Positions 1-11,899 of a stretch of 64,000 nucleotides of DNA are shown one piece after another; positions within the stretch are counted from its first letter, which is position 1, and every line of letters begins with the position of its first letter. The notes under the pieces are model-generated. The model made no database searches. It was not told where the DNA came from and saw nothing but the letters and a program-made list of their open reading frames with translations. The translations under genes were made by a program, and so were the position numbers. The DNA lies in assembly GCF_947623445.1 (NCBI RefSeq), contig NC_135246.1, positions 14,739,856 to 14,803,855 of the forward strand, written 5' to 3'. The DNA is from Clavelina lepadiformis. Lineage: Eukaryota > Chordata > Ascidiacea > Aplousobranchia > Clavelinidae.

Positions 1-13
1 GCAATTCGTGCTG

Positions 14-83
14 TCCCATCCCATCCCATCCCATCCCATGGGCCATTTCCCATGGGATTCCCGTGGGAATCCCATTCCCATGG
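14..83. repeat. CCCAT microsatellite running into a palindromic segment
   Basis: Five or so tandem CCCAT units are followed by inverted ATGGG and CCCAT blocks (CCCATGGGATTCCCGTGGG and its partner), so the segment can fold on itself. Similar CCCAT/ATGGG ends occur in some hAT-type elements, but no partner end or target duplication is visible because the window begins here. Confidence 0.6.
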
Positions 84-354
84 ACAAGCCTGTGAATTTA
101 TAACACTACCCTGAAACCAAAACATTTATGAACAAGCAAAACCTTTCTGTACAAATTAGAATATTGTCAGTTTATAAAATTCAAGAAGTCATGACATGAA
201 TTGCGATCACAAGAGCGAAAAAGTTAGGCATATTGAACCAAATTCCATTTCGCATTTTCGTAATCAACCTCCGTAATTGCTATTGCGTAAAATACGAAGT
301 GTCAAAGTATACGATCTCAACTGTTCAATAAGCCTTGCTTGCTTCCTCTATTGC

Positions 355-706
355 CAGGGTTGCCATCGGTCTCAACTCAAAAATAAGCACGACTAGGAAA
401 CGAAAGACGAATATCACCTTAAAAAATGCACAACAGGAGAAAGCAACCAATGTTCCTAACAAAAAAACAAAAAAAAACGAGACACTATCTGCATGTTTTT
501 AAATTTTGTATCTCTTTGGTACAAAATGGTATAGTAAAGGTGTCAAAATGCCCAAAATACGAACCTCTGCCCTAAAAATAAGACGAAAATAAGGACGCAA
601 GTGAAAATAAGGACATTTCTTAGAAAAAAGGAAAAAAACATTTTCTAAGACAAGGACCTTCAAAATAAAGACAAATCTTAGAAATAAGGACGGTATGGCA
701 ACCCTG
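355..706. mobile_element. hAT-type MITE with CAGGGTTGCCAT ends
   Basis: The element has terminal inverted repeats CAGGGTTGCCAT and ATGGCAACCCTG. It is flanked by TCTATTGC on the left and TCTATAGC on the right, an 8-bp target duplication with one mismatch, as expected for the hAT superfamily. The inside is made of degenerate AATAAGGAC repeats and has no coding potential. It lies just 3' of the last visible P450 exon, so it probably sits in a P450 intron. A relative with similar ends lies at 19794-20479. Confidence 0.7.
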
Positions 707-837
707 TCTATAGCCCTATACTACAGCTTATTTTAGTAAAAAAAAATTTGCCAAATAGGAAACAGCTTTATCTCCAAACTTTTCAAAGAAGAAATAAACA
801 AAAGAATTTATCTATATTCTTATAGATTAAATCTTAC

Positions 838-2940
838 TCGAGTTCCTCTCGGAAGAAAATATCCGCCAAGCTCAAGGTCGCTTAGAGTTGTATAAATAGG
901 AGTCTGAGGCACCGCCGGCATGCACCTCCAGATCTCCTGCAGGAATGCGGAAGTGACGTGCGTGTTTCGTTTGTGGGACATTTTAGGTTTTTGGTCACCT
1001 GGATGTGTTCACATTTGTTTTGAGAAAAACTATCATTACGTTGCAAATAGATGGCAAATTTTGAAACGAACTTCTTACCTATAACAGAATCAATCTCTTC
1101 CACAATTAGTTGATGGTATTTAGGGAGGTGCAAAAGTGCCAGCACACACCAGAGCAGCGTGTTACTTGTTGTTTCCATTCCTCCAGAAAAGAACTCTTTC
1201 AAGAATACTTCAATTTGCGTGTCCTTTGAATGCAGAAAATAACTTACACATTTAAGCCTTGTTTAAACGTTTTCTTATTTTGCTGATGTACCCTATAGAA
1301 CTCTGGATTAATAGGCTACCATAAAATTATCAACGACTTTCTTTCAAAATAAATTCGAGTAAACACCAAACCAATAACTATATGCAGTCAGAAACTTACG
1401 GTAAATTCAGGATGACCTTTAAAGTCTCCTGATGTTTTTGCGTGCAGTAAAACGTCTAAAAAATTGTTCACCGTATTTGGATCAAAGTTTACCTTACTCT
1501 TCTCGACTTGCTTTCTCAGAAAAGCTGGTGGTAAAAATATGCAAAGGGCAAAGTAAATGAAAATACATGGCAAACTAGACGATAGCAATAAGAATAGCTC
1601 TTCATTAACGTAATTATAAACTTATACTTTAGTTTTGCTGATATATGATTATACCAAGCATATGATGCTGTCCCAGGCAAAACTTTTCATTCGCTTGGTA
1701 AAAGGGTGGTATATATCGCATTATAGGAAAAAATCCGCAAACGTGTACTTTTCCTGCATGATTTGGATCCGTAAATCTGAAAGCAATAAAATTCAGAAGT
1801 CAAAAAACAAAAATCATACAAGGAAAAAATGTGCAATTTGCTAATACTCATGTTCAATTTTCGAAACAAAATCGTTGAATTTTGTGTGTTTGTATCCAAA
1901 TCGTTTTCCTATCGCTATCTGACTGATGACATTCGCCGTAAACTTGTAAATGAGGGGCTGCGTTATAGTTGCAAGAAAAAAAGTTAAGATTACGTCATAA
2001 GTTTAATGCAAATATTGAACAAGACGTCGAACACTCTTGGAAACGACTTTACTTCGGACAAAGTTTAATATCTTACCTTTAAATTCACTGCAGCTCCCAT
2101 TTTCATTTTTAAATGTTCGAAAAAATAATCGAATTCATCGTGAATTACTTGTCCTTGTGCTGTCGATCTTTATTATAAAACAAAAGAATATTGTTGAAAG
2201 CTTTCAAATCGAAGAATAGTGCAAAATAAACAGCCTGCAGCATTTTCAACCTTCTAATTGAAGTGAGAGCCAAATGCTTTTGGTTTTTACAGAAATCAGA
2301 TGGTGTTTTGAATACGAGCCCCATATTGGGTCCATGTATTTGGCTAAACAGCTTCACGTCCGGGCGTCCATTTAAAGTGTTGCAATTCTTTACGAAGCAC
2401 TGCAATGAAATATACCGTCAGCTTATATACGTCTTGGATGTCCACAATAACACGATAGACATGGTTCCATGTTAATTCAACTGGTTGAGTCGTCCTAGGT
2501 TTTATCGTCCGTGCTGGGTTAAATTTGTTTTATTTTCGTTCCGGGTTGAATTGACGGAAAACCGATCTTCCCATGCTTTTTATCCAGCTTTTACCTTGAC
2601 ATGGAGATTAACAATATATTTATCAGCAACAAGTAAGCTATGTAGCCTATACCTTGTAGTAAGTTTCGTAGTTGTTAACATACACTACATCCCAGCTCGC
2701 CATTCGTTGAGACATAATAGACCCATAACGCAACGACCAATGCATGGTGGATTTTGACGGATTTTTCCCAAAGAACGGTAATATTCCCAAAATGGGAACA
2801 CCTCTAGGACCGGGAGGAAATCGGGGATGCGGTTTCTTCCACCACTGCCATAATGCAGCTCCGAGAAGTGCAAGTATTGTCCATAGGTTTATGGACGAAT
2901 ACACGTTTGCTAAGACGTAATATACAGAACTAGCCAGCAT
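838..2940 (-). CDS. Cytochrome P450, CYP2-like, 5' eight exons (3' end off window)
   Basis: Haem-thiolate monooxygenase anchored in the ER membrane. Eight exons join in phase on the minus strand: 2940-2653, 2399-2251, 2167-2077, 1957-1848, 1776-1655, 1524-1400, 1223-1079 and 998-838 (397 codons). Visible in order are an N-terminal membrane anchor, the proline hinge FPPGPRG, an NGRPD segment (C-helix approach), the FPIMRYIPPFY segment, the RKQVEKSK segment, the I-helix motif FFSGGMETTSNTLLW (oxygen activation), the K-helix ExxR as EIWR, and LGGYFLPRGT. Organisation and motifs match the CYP2 clan; the substrate cannot be told. The stretch between exons 2 and 3 lacks the usual NFGMGKR-like residues although the phase is kept, so either a short exon was missed or the loop is truly shortened. 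The haem-binding Cys exon is not found between 1 and 837, where intronic sequence and a MITE lie; it is probably beyond the left edge. Confidence 0.85.
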
Positions 2941-3211
2941 GGTTATTCTACGCCTTGTTTTGATATCCTATGTATGTTCCCATACAAATATATTTTGGTC
3001 AATTTTTAAGATGTTACGAGTAAGAAATCGCTAAACAACGCAATATTATTGTGAAACTGCCAGTTAACATTATTTAACAGCCGTGCGACTATGAGCTTGT
3101 GACCTACAGCTCCAAAATGCAGTCTGGGCATTGGTGAGATAAAATGTTTTACTCTGGAGTTCAGGTATGAACTTTTTACCGAAAGATATATTTTCTTAGA
3201 CTGGTTCAAGC

Positions 3212-3508
3212 AAGGTTGTAACCAAGTTATTTTTACTGACCTGAGTCAAGTTAAACCTTTAAATTTAGAAACAAATCTTACGTCACATTATGAATTGCGT
3301 TTAATTGGTTATAATAACCTCATAACCCTGTTCGAATTAAACTGGTTAATACTTTCTTTCAGAGAAGTTTAAATTTTTAGAAACAATTTTTTTTATCAAA
3401 GCTCTGTTTTTTACCGTCCCAACTGCTATAACAAGACTCCTTGGGACTTTGACTCTACGCAAGTAAAGTCAGGAAAACTGTGACTCGAGTTGTTACAACA
3501 CTAGGTCC
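3212..3508. repeat. Possible MITE rich in AAGTC/GAGTC motifs
   Basis: The interval opens with GGTTGTAACCAAG and closes with GAGTTGTTACAACACTAGG, a loose inverted repeat. It holds CAAGT and GAGTC words also seen at 15370-15830. No clear target duplication is visible, so the boundaries are approximate. Confidence 0.35.
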
Positions 3509-3932
3509 AATTAGACTTATAGTAGCGCACTGTAAAGCACAAAATTTTGTTTTCGTGTTTGTAACGGAATCGTAAAGTCATGCGAACTTCAGCTTATAAT
3601 TACATGAGTATTTAAAACTTGAATACAACACCGCTTACAAAAATCATGCAACATTTAGCTTTTCAGAGCGACTATTTCACAGTAAGTAGGTCACAAAGCC
3701 CATAGTTAAAGATAGACGGTTAGGTTAGAGTCGAATTCAAAAGTCGATTTAAGCAATTTAGGGTTTAATTGAAGTTAGATTTAGATTAGAAGGAAGATTT
3801 AGGTGATATTTAGCTTACTATGTTGTAATATTTAAGTTAGTTTAACAAGAAACCATGAAAAATAGCTTTTTGTACCAGAGCTGTGTGCGAGTGTCAATTT
3901 GTTTAACTACTCGAGTAGTCTATACTCTATAG

Positions 3933-5039
3933 CAGGGGTTCTTAAACTTTTTGGCACACGCCCCCCTTGACGGTACCTAAAAATTTCGCGCCCCCCCCTC
4001 ATTGCAAAATAAAAAAGCATTAAACAAAAAACAATTTATTTTCAGTTAACTTTCATTGATGTGAAGGATGTAGTTGTTTTTTGGAAACCAAACGTTTAAT
4101 TCGAGGCTTTGTAGAAGATAATGCACACCTTAGGTCGGCTTCACAGTCAAGTTTGTTCCTAGGTTTTGTCTTTATATTCATGAAGATGACGCTGCAAACG
4201 ACTTGGTCTCAAAACGTCGTTGCTTAGCTTTTCTAAGCATATCACGCATTGCGGTACGGCTTTTCCGTTCACTGTGGTATCTATAAAGCCATACTTCAGA
4301 TAATTTTGGTCATACTTTCTCTTTTTTCCACTCATTTTGTGTCAATACAATTAGTTTAATTACTAAAATACCTGGTTATTAAATCAATACTAAAATTAAA
4401 TTTTACTTCATTTTACGGTTTTAATATTGGCTGACGTTGGTTTTACCCTATTTAAACCGGGTGCGCGACATTACTATTTTTATTATGTGTGGCCGACACT
4501 GCACACAAATTTTCATTCGTTAATGACTCCAAAATTATACGTCGTAAACTGATCGGATATTTACAGGTTAGTAGCAAAAACATCTGGCTTCCTGTATACA
4601 TCATAATTGTAAAACTAAAGAAAATGCATTTAGTGTAAATTAAGTATTTCTACAAGTGATACATTTGTAAAAGTTTTTCTTGTTACGCCGCCCCCCGTTG
4701 TGAGAAAAAACAGGTCACTGCAAAAAGAGAACACAAGAGAACAGTTAGTCGAGCTAGTAGTGCATGAATGAGTAAACGAAAACAATACGCTTCAATGCGG
4801 AGAAACACCAAATATTATGACGTAACAATTGACGTATTTCAGAATCCAAATTTCAAAAATACAATTGCCATCGTGACACTTTAAAATTTTAGTAAAAATG
4901 AACCTATAGTGAAAGTCAAGAAAGCATGTTTAGACATACCGGTAGCTCATATAATAAACAGTTTGTCATCTCTCGCGCCCCCCTTACGAATGTTACACGC
5001 CCCCCAAGGGGGGCGCGCCCCCCAGTTTAAGAACCACTG
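3933..5039 (-). mobile_element. hAT (Buster-like) DNA transposon relic with BED-finger fragment
   Basis: Ends CAGGGGTTCTTAAAC and GTTTAAGAACCACTG form terminal inverted repeats, flanked by an exact 8-bp direct duplication CTCTATAG (3925-3932 and 5040-5047). Near each end lie C-rich stretches (CGCCCCCC). The duplication fits the nnnTAnnn target pattern of Buster-type hATs. The inside holds only the start of a transposase on the minus strand (4159-4335), so this is an internally deleted, non-autonomous copy. Related remnants lie at 12838-13055 and 20089-20430. Confidence 0.85.
4159..4335 (-). pseudogene. N-terminal fragment of a ZBED5/FAM200-like hAT transposase
   Basis: A 58-codon open frame begins MSGKKRKYDQNYLKYGF and contains a BED-type zinc-finger half, QCVICLEKLSND followed by PSRLQRHLHEYKD. 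This arrangement (KRKYD, then QCVxC, LSN, PSKLxRHL) is typical of the N-terminus of ZBED5/FAM200-type hAT transposases, which bind the element's ends. A stop codon follows directly, and no DDE or dimerisation segment is left inside the element. It is a relic, not a working gene. Confidence 0.75.
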
Positions 5040-5047
5040 CTCTATAG

Positions 5048-6949
5048 GCCTATAATTTTCATCCAATGTTCTTCTTGACCTTATAGAAAGTTACCGAGTT
5101 TGCGAATTATACTCGTACTTGCATCATGGTGTCTTAGAAACCGCTTAATTGCTTCACGGTCGGCATTCATTGCATAACTAATAACAAGTACGAATAATTG
5201 TACAGTCTTGACGAACTAGTAGTTCCATACACAAAGCCACCAAGTGATTTTCCGACCACAGGAAATAATAGAAGCTCACTATCAAATAGCCTTTTTCCGT
5301 TGTCGCTGTCGCTGTCGCTGTGGCTGGGCAAGTTTTTGTCAAGTCTCTTGAAGTCCTTAAATGCAAAACTGATTCGAGTTCTAACTCAAGTTTCTAGTGT
5401 CTAGTCGCAAATGAAATCCTTTCTTAGCTTTACTTATTCTGCAATGCAATAGCTTGTGGCGTAGCTACAGTACCACCTAAGTTGTACAATTTCTTATCAT
5501 TAATCAGTGACTTGTTTTCGGTGCAGGTATGTGCGTTTTTCGTGCTCGCGCATTCTTTAAAATGGTTCGAGTTTATTTCCGAACACACACAGTCTGAGGG
5601 GTAGCTGAACAAATTAGGCTACAGTTGGATGTTGGATATCTTCCTTTATCGCGCTTCGTCAGATTTGAGCCGCCGGTGATGCTGGGGTAAGCACACCCTT
5701 CAAAACGTTATAGATTAATAGAGTCATTAAATATACATCTGGGGATTTATACACATCAAAACTTCTCGGATACGTTACAAGCTCATATGCCTTATCAACA
5801 CAGACTATGCTGCAAACCAAAGGCTGTAAACAAACCATCTCGGAATCGAGTTGGAAATTCTGGTAATATAACCAAAGTTGAAAGTTTTAATACAGCGTAC
5901 TTAGCTTAAACAATAGCATAACTTTACGATTTAATCTCAAATTAACTCTAAATACAGGCTAATTAAAATCAATTTTTAACGCAGCATCACTTTTCCTCAC
6001 CCAACCAAGTTAACGGCACGTGTAACATTCTTTCATTAGTTTCAATTAATATCTAAGATTACTGAAAATTCTTTCTTTGGTAAAACATCCGATAACAGGT
6101 AGGTTAGAATTCCACTTATCAAATAGCTATTGCTATGGCAGTGTCGCTAAGTCGACCAAAGAAACTGTGTTGAGGGCGACTCGACTCTTTCTTAACGTTA
6201 ATATCAACTGTTGCTTCCTATGCGACGTGTTGTTTTCAGCAACTTGCTGTCGGCAATAAAAACTAAGAAAAGAAGTTGTTACCACATTTGGACGCTACGA
6301 AGCAGAAGGCTATAGTCTACATTAGATACGTCCCGAAAATATTTGGACTATTACTGTTACAACGGAAAAAAACGTGCGTTCGAAGCTACTTTTTAGGTTT
6401 TTTTGCCTTAACTTAGGTAAATATACGATGGTGACCTAAGCTTACTATGGTGTAATTCATCCTTGTATACTTGGAGAATTTTTGAAAATGTCTTTCGTAA
6501 TTCGCTTCAAAATAGATCGCCAACTGCTATTTGTCACTCGCGATCTCTTTTCTGACTCGCGCTTTCTTGTCTGCGTCACTTGCGTGCTATACAGCGAATA
6601 CAGCGTTGAAGCAATTTTCATTCATCAGTTGCTTGAACACACCACCTGATTGTCTGCGAAATTTTCGCTTTTTAAACTTATGTTGCATGGATTTAACTAA
6701 TTATAGGTTTACTGGAAGTGCTAGTTGTTACCGGCAAATATTAACGTTATTTCTCTAGAGCAAGTTTAAAGTCTTTTCGACATTGTCACTTTTTCCTGTT
6801 CATCGGCGCGTTTTAGTAACAACTCGCTTGATTTTTCGTCCCCACCGCGCTTTTGGCGAAAAATAAAATGATTGATTGGTATTACACGTAACTGACTTGG
6901 GTTCGTGAGTCGTGACTAATTGACTGCCTGTGCGGTTCGTGTTAAACAT
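5048..6949. other. Intergenic, no gene recognised
   Basis: AT-rich unassigned DNA. It holds a short GTCGCT run near 5302-5327 and a loosely similar segment near 6110-6180. Open frames here are short and match nothing I recognise. Confidence 0.5.
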
Positions 6950-7249
6950 ATGTTGTTGAAGCCAAAAGCGTTGTTCATTTCAATTATATCACGAAAGAAG
7001 TTCAGCATTTTACAAACAGTTTTAGGTAGCAATCCTCTTCTTGTCTTGGCAATCACGCAATACGGGCCAGAATTTTTTGCAGCTTTCAAAAACCCAATGC
7101 CCGTGCCAAGTGTTGTCCAGCAGTCACTTTCGTATTTGGGTGATCAACCTATTTTTACTGTACTACTGATACTAAATACTGTGTATGACATTTTTTTTGA
7201 CAAGCCTCATGTAATCTACAACTTTTCTCGGTCCGAGGATAAAGATTAA
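6950..7249 (+). CDS. Unrecognised 99-codon ORF with hydrophobic segments
   Basis: From an ATG at 6950 the frame runs 99 codons. It has a basic start (KPKALFISIISRKKF), a first hydrophobic stretch around VLGSNPLLVLAIT, a proline-containing linker (FKNPMPVPSV), a second hydrophobic stretch (PIFTVLLILNTVYDIFF), and a charged tail ending SRSEDKD. The layout recalls small two-span membrane proteins and very loosely the C-terminal half of selenoprotein T, but no diagnostic motif is present. There is no strong Kozak context and no visible upstream exon. It could be a chance frame. Confidence 0.25.
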   Translation: MLLKPKALFISIISRKKFSILQTVLGSNPLLVLAITQYGPEFFAAFKNPMPVPSVVQQSLSYLGDQPIFTVLLILNTVYDIFFDKPHVIYNFSRSEDKD

Positions 7250-8611
7250 GTTAAGATAATTAATAATGAATACCATATACTCTGTGTAAACAATGACACT
7301 GATGTCAGGATTAACGTCTATGACTGATGAGCAATGTGCATGGATTATTGCAGTCATTAGCAAGCGCACTAATTGACTGGAATTCTCCGACTAATAACTC
7401 TTGACATTTGTGGCAATATATAACATATATATATTAAAAACTTTCACATATATAACAATCACATGAAATAAACGACGGATAATTTTAATCAATCATTCTA
7501 TTTCATATTCAATGCTTAGTGCTTGGAAACAGCAAAGTATGCAACACACGAGACAACAATTCTTCGCGGGTTAAAGCACTCCTAATTATTACTTCTCCGC
7601 AATGCAGATTTGAGGTATTTTCCAGGTAAATATAAGCCTTGCGTATGTGGTTTGAGCCCACATGTCGTAGGCTGAGCTATGAGCTATAATGAAATGAAAG
7701 CTATTAAAGCCATAGATTCCGTTTCAAAGTTTAAATGTATATGCACTAAACAATGTGGAGAAAATGACCATTTCAAGAAACAGGTTTTTCTCACTTTATG
7801 GTAAACGTTATACTGTATTACACGGTAGAGATAGAGCAAACATATCAGGACTAATCAATAAGGCAGGTTATAACCACTATTGCTAAGGTTTTGCAATGCA
7901 GGAAGCAAAATGACGACGTGTTTATAGATGTGCAAAACAGGCAATGACCACGACACACAGTTGCTGGTAATAGCATTGCTGAAGGATTGCTACGTACATG
8001 CCAGACAAACACTGGTAACGTTCAAACAAAACGAGAGAAGATTTTGCTTAACACGAATCAAATATTTAACCAGCTCAAACAGGATCACAGAAATTTATCA
8101 GGGCTTCATTGCTTAACTAAAAACGGGTAATTTCATTCTCCTTAAGGCCATACCCCGACAGAAATGCATAGAATGTATCACATATAAAAAACAATTGTTT
8201 GCCAAACATAACACAGTGTTTGCAACCGATGTATTGCCAATACAATAAAATAGAAATTGTACGAGCATAAGTAATGTAAGCTGGTATATATCAAAGCAGT
8301 ATATAACAGCATTATAACCAGACAGTACTTGACAGTTAAAACCGAATATAACTGTATTAAGTTGGTTGGTGCTGGCCCATGATTGTGTTCTGTGAAAGTG
8401 TAGTAGGGTTTCCTACAACACAAAACAAATTGCTATGTGTCAAAATTACTTCCTTTTGGTAAACACATACGTTAGGAATTATAATGGTGACAAAACCATT
8501 TTGAGCGTTGAAGATTTGTAACAAACCAATTGCACAATGAAATTAACCTACTGAAGTCGTATAACAATAGGAACAAATTGATATAACAAGAGTAAACACT
8601 GCTGAGAGCAA
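7250..8611. other. Intergenic, no gene recognised
   Basis: AT-rich DNA with a TATA-repeat patch near 7420-7450 and no convincing coding sequence. The right end probably carries the 3' UTR of the minus-strand SLC25A16 gene. Confidence 0.5.
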
Positions 8612-9517
8612 CTAATTCAAACCAACCAGTTCTTTCACAAACTCATATACAGTAAAGGCCACTGCTTGTTGCGGGACCACCCTTAAATAGTTAATAGATA
8701 AACCGCGATATAGACCTTTCACCATGCCATGCTGTGTGTATACAGCAACCAGTGTAGACCAAATTCCCTGGTACTTGTGGGAGTCGGGTAAAACAGCGGC
8801 CAGTTGCATTCTTCGTCTTGCAACATCACAGGGAAAAGACACAGTCTGTGATATAGCACCTGCTAAACCTCCACAGCCGAGTGAGACCCATGTTCGAAGC
8901 ACCAGTGTATCAGGAGAGTGCATATCTTGACGAGCAAGCGTACCGGGCCACAACTTGATGCATAGATCTTTTAGTGTGGTAAAAGTATAAAAAGAAACGC
9001 CTGCATAGGGCACCATTCCAACTATAGTTGCTGACATGCCTCGATAAAATGCTCTGATACCACCTTCTTTAAAGTATATTGTGCGAAAAGCGTGAGGTAT
9101 GTTTTTATACCTATGTTCTCCGGTTATTTGAAAGGCAATGCGAGTGCGAACCATATCCAGGGGGTATGTGCACACAACTGATGTTACTCCTGCGGAAGAA
9201 CCTGCCAGCAGCTTGTTAAAATGCCAACCACTCCAAAGTGTTTCATAAAAGTTTTTGTATCTCTCAAATGAAAAAAATTGAATTGCTGCGTAAGGAAATA
9301 TTCGTATCATCATCATTGTGTTGCCTTTCCATAATGACATTGGTCCTTCTCTTCGTCCAATTTCCCACATACAACGAAAAATTCCAAATTCTCGGTAATA
9401 AGGATGATGAGCTTGCAAAAGAATTTTAGTTCGATCAAGTGGACCAATGACAGTTTTTGCACAACATCCTGCTATACCACCAGCTAGCAGTTGCTTTATT
9501 ATGGTATTTAACTCCAT
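8612..9517 (-). CDS. SLC25A16: Mitochondrial solute carrier SLC25A16 (Graves disease carrier protein type)
   Basis: Six-span inner mitochondrial membrane carrier; the family member is linked to coenzyme A or nucleotide-type transport. The 301-residue product from MELNTII shows three tandem repeats with carrier signatures PLDRTK, PLDMVRTR and PCDVARRR. Stretches such as LAGGIAGCCAKT, MMIRIFPYAAIQF, VPYAGVSFYTF and GLYRGLSINYLR closely follow vertebrate SLC25A16 rather than SLC25A42. The coding region is uninterrupted although vertebrate orthologues have many introns. The frame is open further upstream (to 9712), but a pyrimidine-poor AG site (TTTAAAGCAG) stands 10 bases before the ATG at 9517, and the upstream residues do not look like the family. 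I therefore take 9517 as the start; a short upstream coding exon cannot be excluded. COX6A lies 393 bp upstream on the same strand. Confidence 0.92.
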   Translation of the reverse strand: MELNTIIKQLLAGGIAGCCAKTVIGPLDRTKILLQAHHPYYREFGIFRCMWEIGRREGPMSLWKGNTMMMIRIFPYAAIQFFSFERYKNFYETLWSGWHFNKLLAGSSAGVTSVVCTYPLDMVRTRIAFQITGEHRYKNIPHAFRTIYFKEGGIRAFYRGMSATIVGMVPYAGVSFYTFTTLKDLCIKLWPGTLARQDMHSPDTLVLRTWVSLGCGGLAGAISQTVSFPCDVARRRMQLAAVLPDSHKYQGIWSTLVAVYTQHGMVKGLYRGLSINYLRVVPQQAVAFTVYEFVKELVGLN

Positions 9518-9909
9518 TACTTTAACCTGCTTTAAACAAAACCACATTAACATATTGAATTTCACATCCCAAGTCTTAAAATGAAGTCCAGAAATTTGAT
9601 ATTGTTTGCGTGAAATCAAAGTTATCAAACCACTTAAAGCAAAAACCACATTAAACATTATAGAACATGTATAACCATAATTCACACAAAATTCAAAAAC
9701 CAATCTGTACATTAACTCCTGCTATGAAATAATGTCAACATATTTAAAGCTAATGGCACACATGACATCAAGAGTATAATTCTACATTTGCTTAAAGCAT
9801 CACACGTATGTCAAACAATTGTAACTAGTAATAATTCCGAAGTGTTTTTTGTCCAAACTTCCCAAGTGTTTTCTTTTTGTGCCAATCATATTACAGGTTT
9901 CACAATAAA

Positions 9910-10245
9910 TTAACAGTACCAATCTTCTTCATAGCCGACTCCTTTCACCCAGTTGGCTTTGGGGTTATGGAAAAGAGAGTGCTTTCCATCACCCCAGGGC
10001 CATGGCCTGTTCATGATGTTGAGGTACGGGTAAGGAATGTATTCCTTCCTAGGATGACTTCGGTGATCCATTTCAACGTTATAAGCATTGACGGCACCAA
10101 GCGTCACCACCACTGGAACAACAAAGAGAGTAATCTTCTTCATCAAACTGTAGGTTTTCATTTTCTGCTCAGTGCTCATGTCACCGGAATATCTGACATT
10201 TCTTATCAGAGGAAGAACAGCCTTCTTTCTTAAAATTGCAAACAT
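9910..10245 (-). CDS. COX6A: Cytochrome c oxidase subunit 6A
   Basis: Nuclear-encoded subunit of respiratory complex IV, with a single membrane span in the mitochondrial inner membrane. The 111-residue protein begins with a basic presequence (MFAILRKKAVLPLIRNVRYS). It then has a hydrophobic span (ITLFVVPVVVTLGAVNAYNV) and the family signature YPYLNIMNRPWPWGDG followed by KHSLFHNP and a GYEEDW tail, matching COX6A [23 protein letters not shown]. Length is usual for the family. The coding region has no intron here. An AG (GTTGCAACAAG) stands directly before the ATG and could be a splice or trans-splice acceptor. Confidence 0.95.
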   Translation of the reverse strand: MFAILRKKAVLPLIRNVRYSGDMSTEQKMKTYSLMKKITLFVVPVVVTLGAVNAYNVEMDHRSHPRKEYIPYPYLNIMNRPWPWGDGKHSLFHNPKANWVKGVGYEEDWYC

Positions 10246-11193
10246 CTTGTTGCAACCAACCTATTGAAAACTAAAACAAAATGAACTTTAAAATAAACAA
10301 ACATAAATCTAGAATCTTGCCAAAACGAAAGCATAAAAGAGGTATTTTTTTCTGGTAGGTTACAAGTTATTTTATATGTTGGTAGTTGATAAAGAATTGA
10401 TACATAAATAACCTAAATTGATAACTTTCTGATACCTAAACTATTACAGCATGTCAGTCAGATATTATAAAGGTGTTGAAGGGGGTATGAAAGTTATCAC
10501 AAATACTTTATGAAGTAAAAATTTTGTGGTTAGGGGTCAGCAATTCGGGCAGTCGAGCATAACATTGACGAGGTTTGTGTATAATATTTCGTCCATCACA
10601 GGCGCTGTGATATGCGCCTTACATTTGATTGGTAGTTTCTTTTACGAAGTCTCAATAAAAAATGCGAAACGTGTAAGTTATGGATTTGTACCTAGTATAG
10701 CAAAGTTTCATTAAATAATATACAAATAAAACATTAACACTTCATCTAATATTTTAAAAAACTATTCTGAACAGGATTCAAATTTCGATTAGATATAACT
10801 AGAATACTTCATTCAGACTTAACCGTCCCTGTGCACAACTTAACATGGCGATGATTTCTCATAGCTCGAGAATCGGTTACCAAACTAGTTAGTTCAGATA
10901 AACACGTAAGCATTTTTATTTGTTTTATTTTTATTTTTTTTATCATCTGGCCCTATTTTATAACTATTCATCTGAACCAATGAACAGAAGCACACAACGT
11001 TAATACCTTGCTCAATGGTATTTCAATGGATGCATAACTGGGTATAGTTTCGATTGACATTGGTATTTTTCATTTATGTTTGTAATGCTCGTATTGAGAA
11101 CTGCACACCAGCCCCACTGAACCAAAGAAATTTTCATCAATGTTTTTCTGTAGCGTAGGGGTTACAACACCACTACCAATGCCCAAGGGGTAT
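10246..11193. other. Upstream of COX6A, no gene recognised
   Basis: AT-rich sequence that should include the COX6A promoter. No TATA box or coding segment stands out. Confidence 0.4.
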
Positions 11194-11270
11194 AAAGCAC
11201 AGGCTGAATGTTTAAGCCCATCAAGCGAACCACTTTGCTAATGAGCCAACAGTTTAATTGTTTCAGTTGT
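11194..11270 (-). repeat. tRNA-derived SINE head (degenerate)
   Basis: On the minus strand the segment contains TTAGCAAAGTGGTTCGC, an RNA polymerase III A-box-like core identical over 16 bases to the copy at 38533-38601. The B box is poorly kept. The two copies show that this is a dispersed family and not a functional tRNA. Confidence 0.45.
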
Positions 11271-11790
11271 GCCACTGTTAAGACTCAAGTCTTTAAAGAC
11301 TTTAACACGGGTATTAGTTGCTTTAAAATCAATCTAAGCAAATAATTCTACCTGGGTTATATCCTTCCAAAAATAAATAAACCAAAGGTATGTGCAAACT
11401 GACTAGCCACCATGATTTCTCCTCTTGTTTCTGCACTGACAACAAAGACCTAATCTAAACAAAAAACCTTTGTCTCGATTTATGAGTGTATCCTCTCAAG
11501 TATTTCTTAATGCTAAAATGCTAAGCATTACATTCCTGGCGCACTGAAAACAAACTTTCCACCAGGGCGACCAGACCGAATGGTATAACCTAGCTGTCCA
11601 ACTAGAAATCTAACTGCTTACCACAACCAGCACCTCCAGGCTACATTTACATGAACCAGGTTATTATTTTAACAGAGTGACTATTTTATCGGTGGCTGTT
11701 TTTACCGAAGTTGCAAACGCATATTACTGAGACCAGTAAGGATCTGCCACTGGGTTTATTTTTTTTTATTTTGGATGTGCAAAAAAACAA

Positions 11791-11862
11791 TCCGGTGGTA
11801 TAGTGGTTAGCCATTGGGCCAGTATGCTGGAGGTTTTAGATTCAAATCTTGACACTAGTAAA
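11791..11862 (+). repeat. tRNA-like SINE or tRNA pseudogene
   Basis: The sequence TCCGGTGGTATAGTGGTTAG carries a tRNA-Glu/Asp-like A box. About 30 bases on, TTTTAGATTCAAATC resembles a T-loop B box. Acceptor and T-stem pairings hold only in part, so it cannot be a normal tRNA. It is probably a SINE head or a degraded tRNA copy. Confidence 0.5.
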
Positions 11863-11899
11863 GTATTTTGTTTTGTTTAATTTATTTTTGAGATAATTT

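Noticed and set aside
11791-11862. Functional tRNA gene
   Set aside because: Acceptor and T-stem pairs are broken and the anticodon arm is poor; better read as a SINE head or pseudogene.
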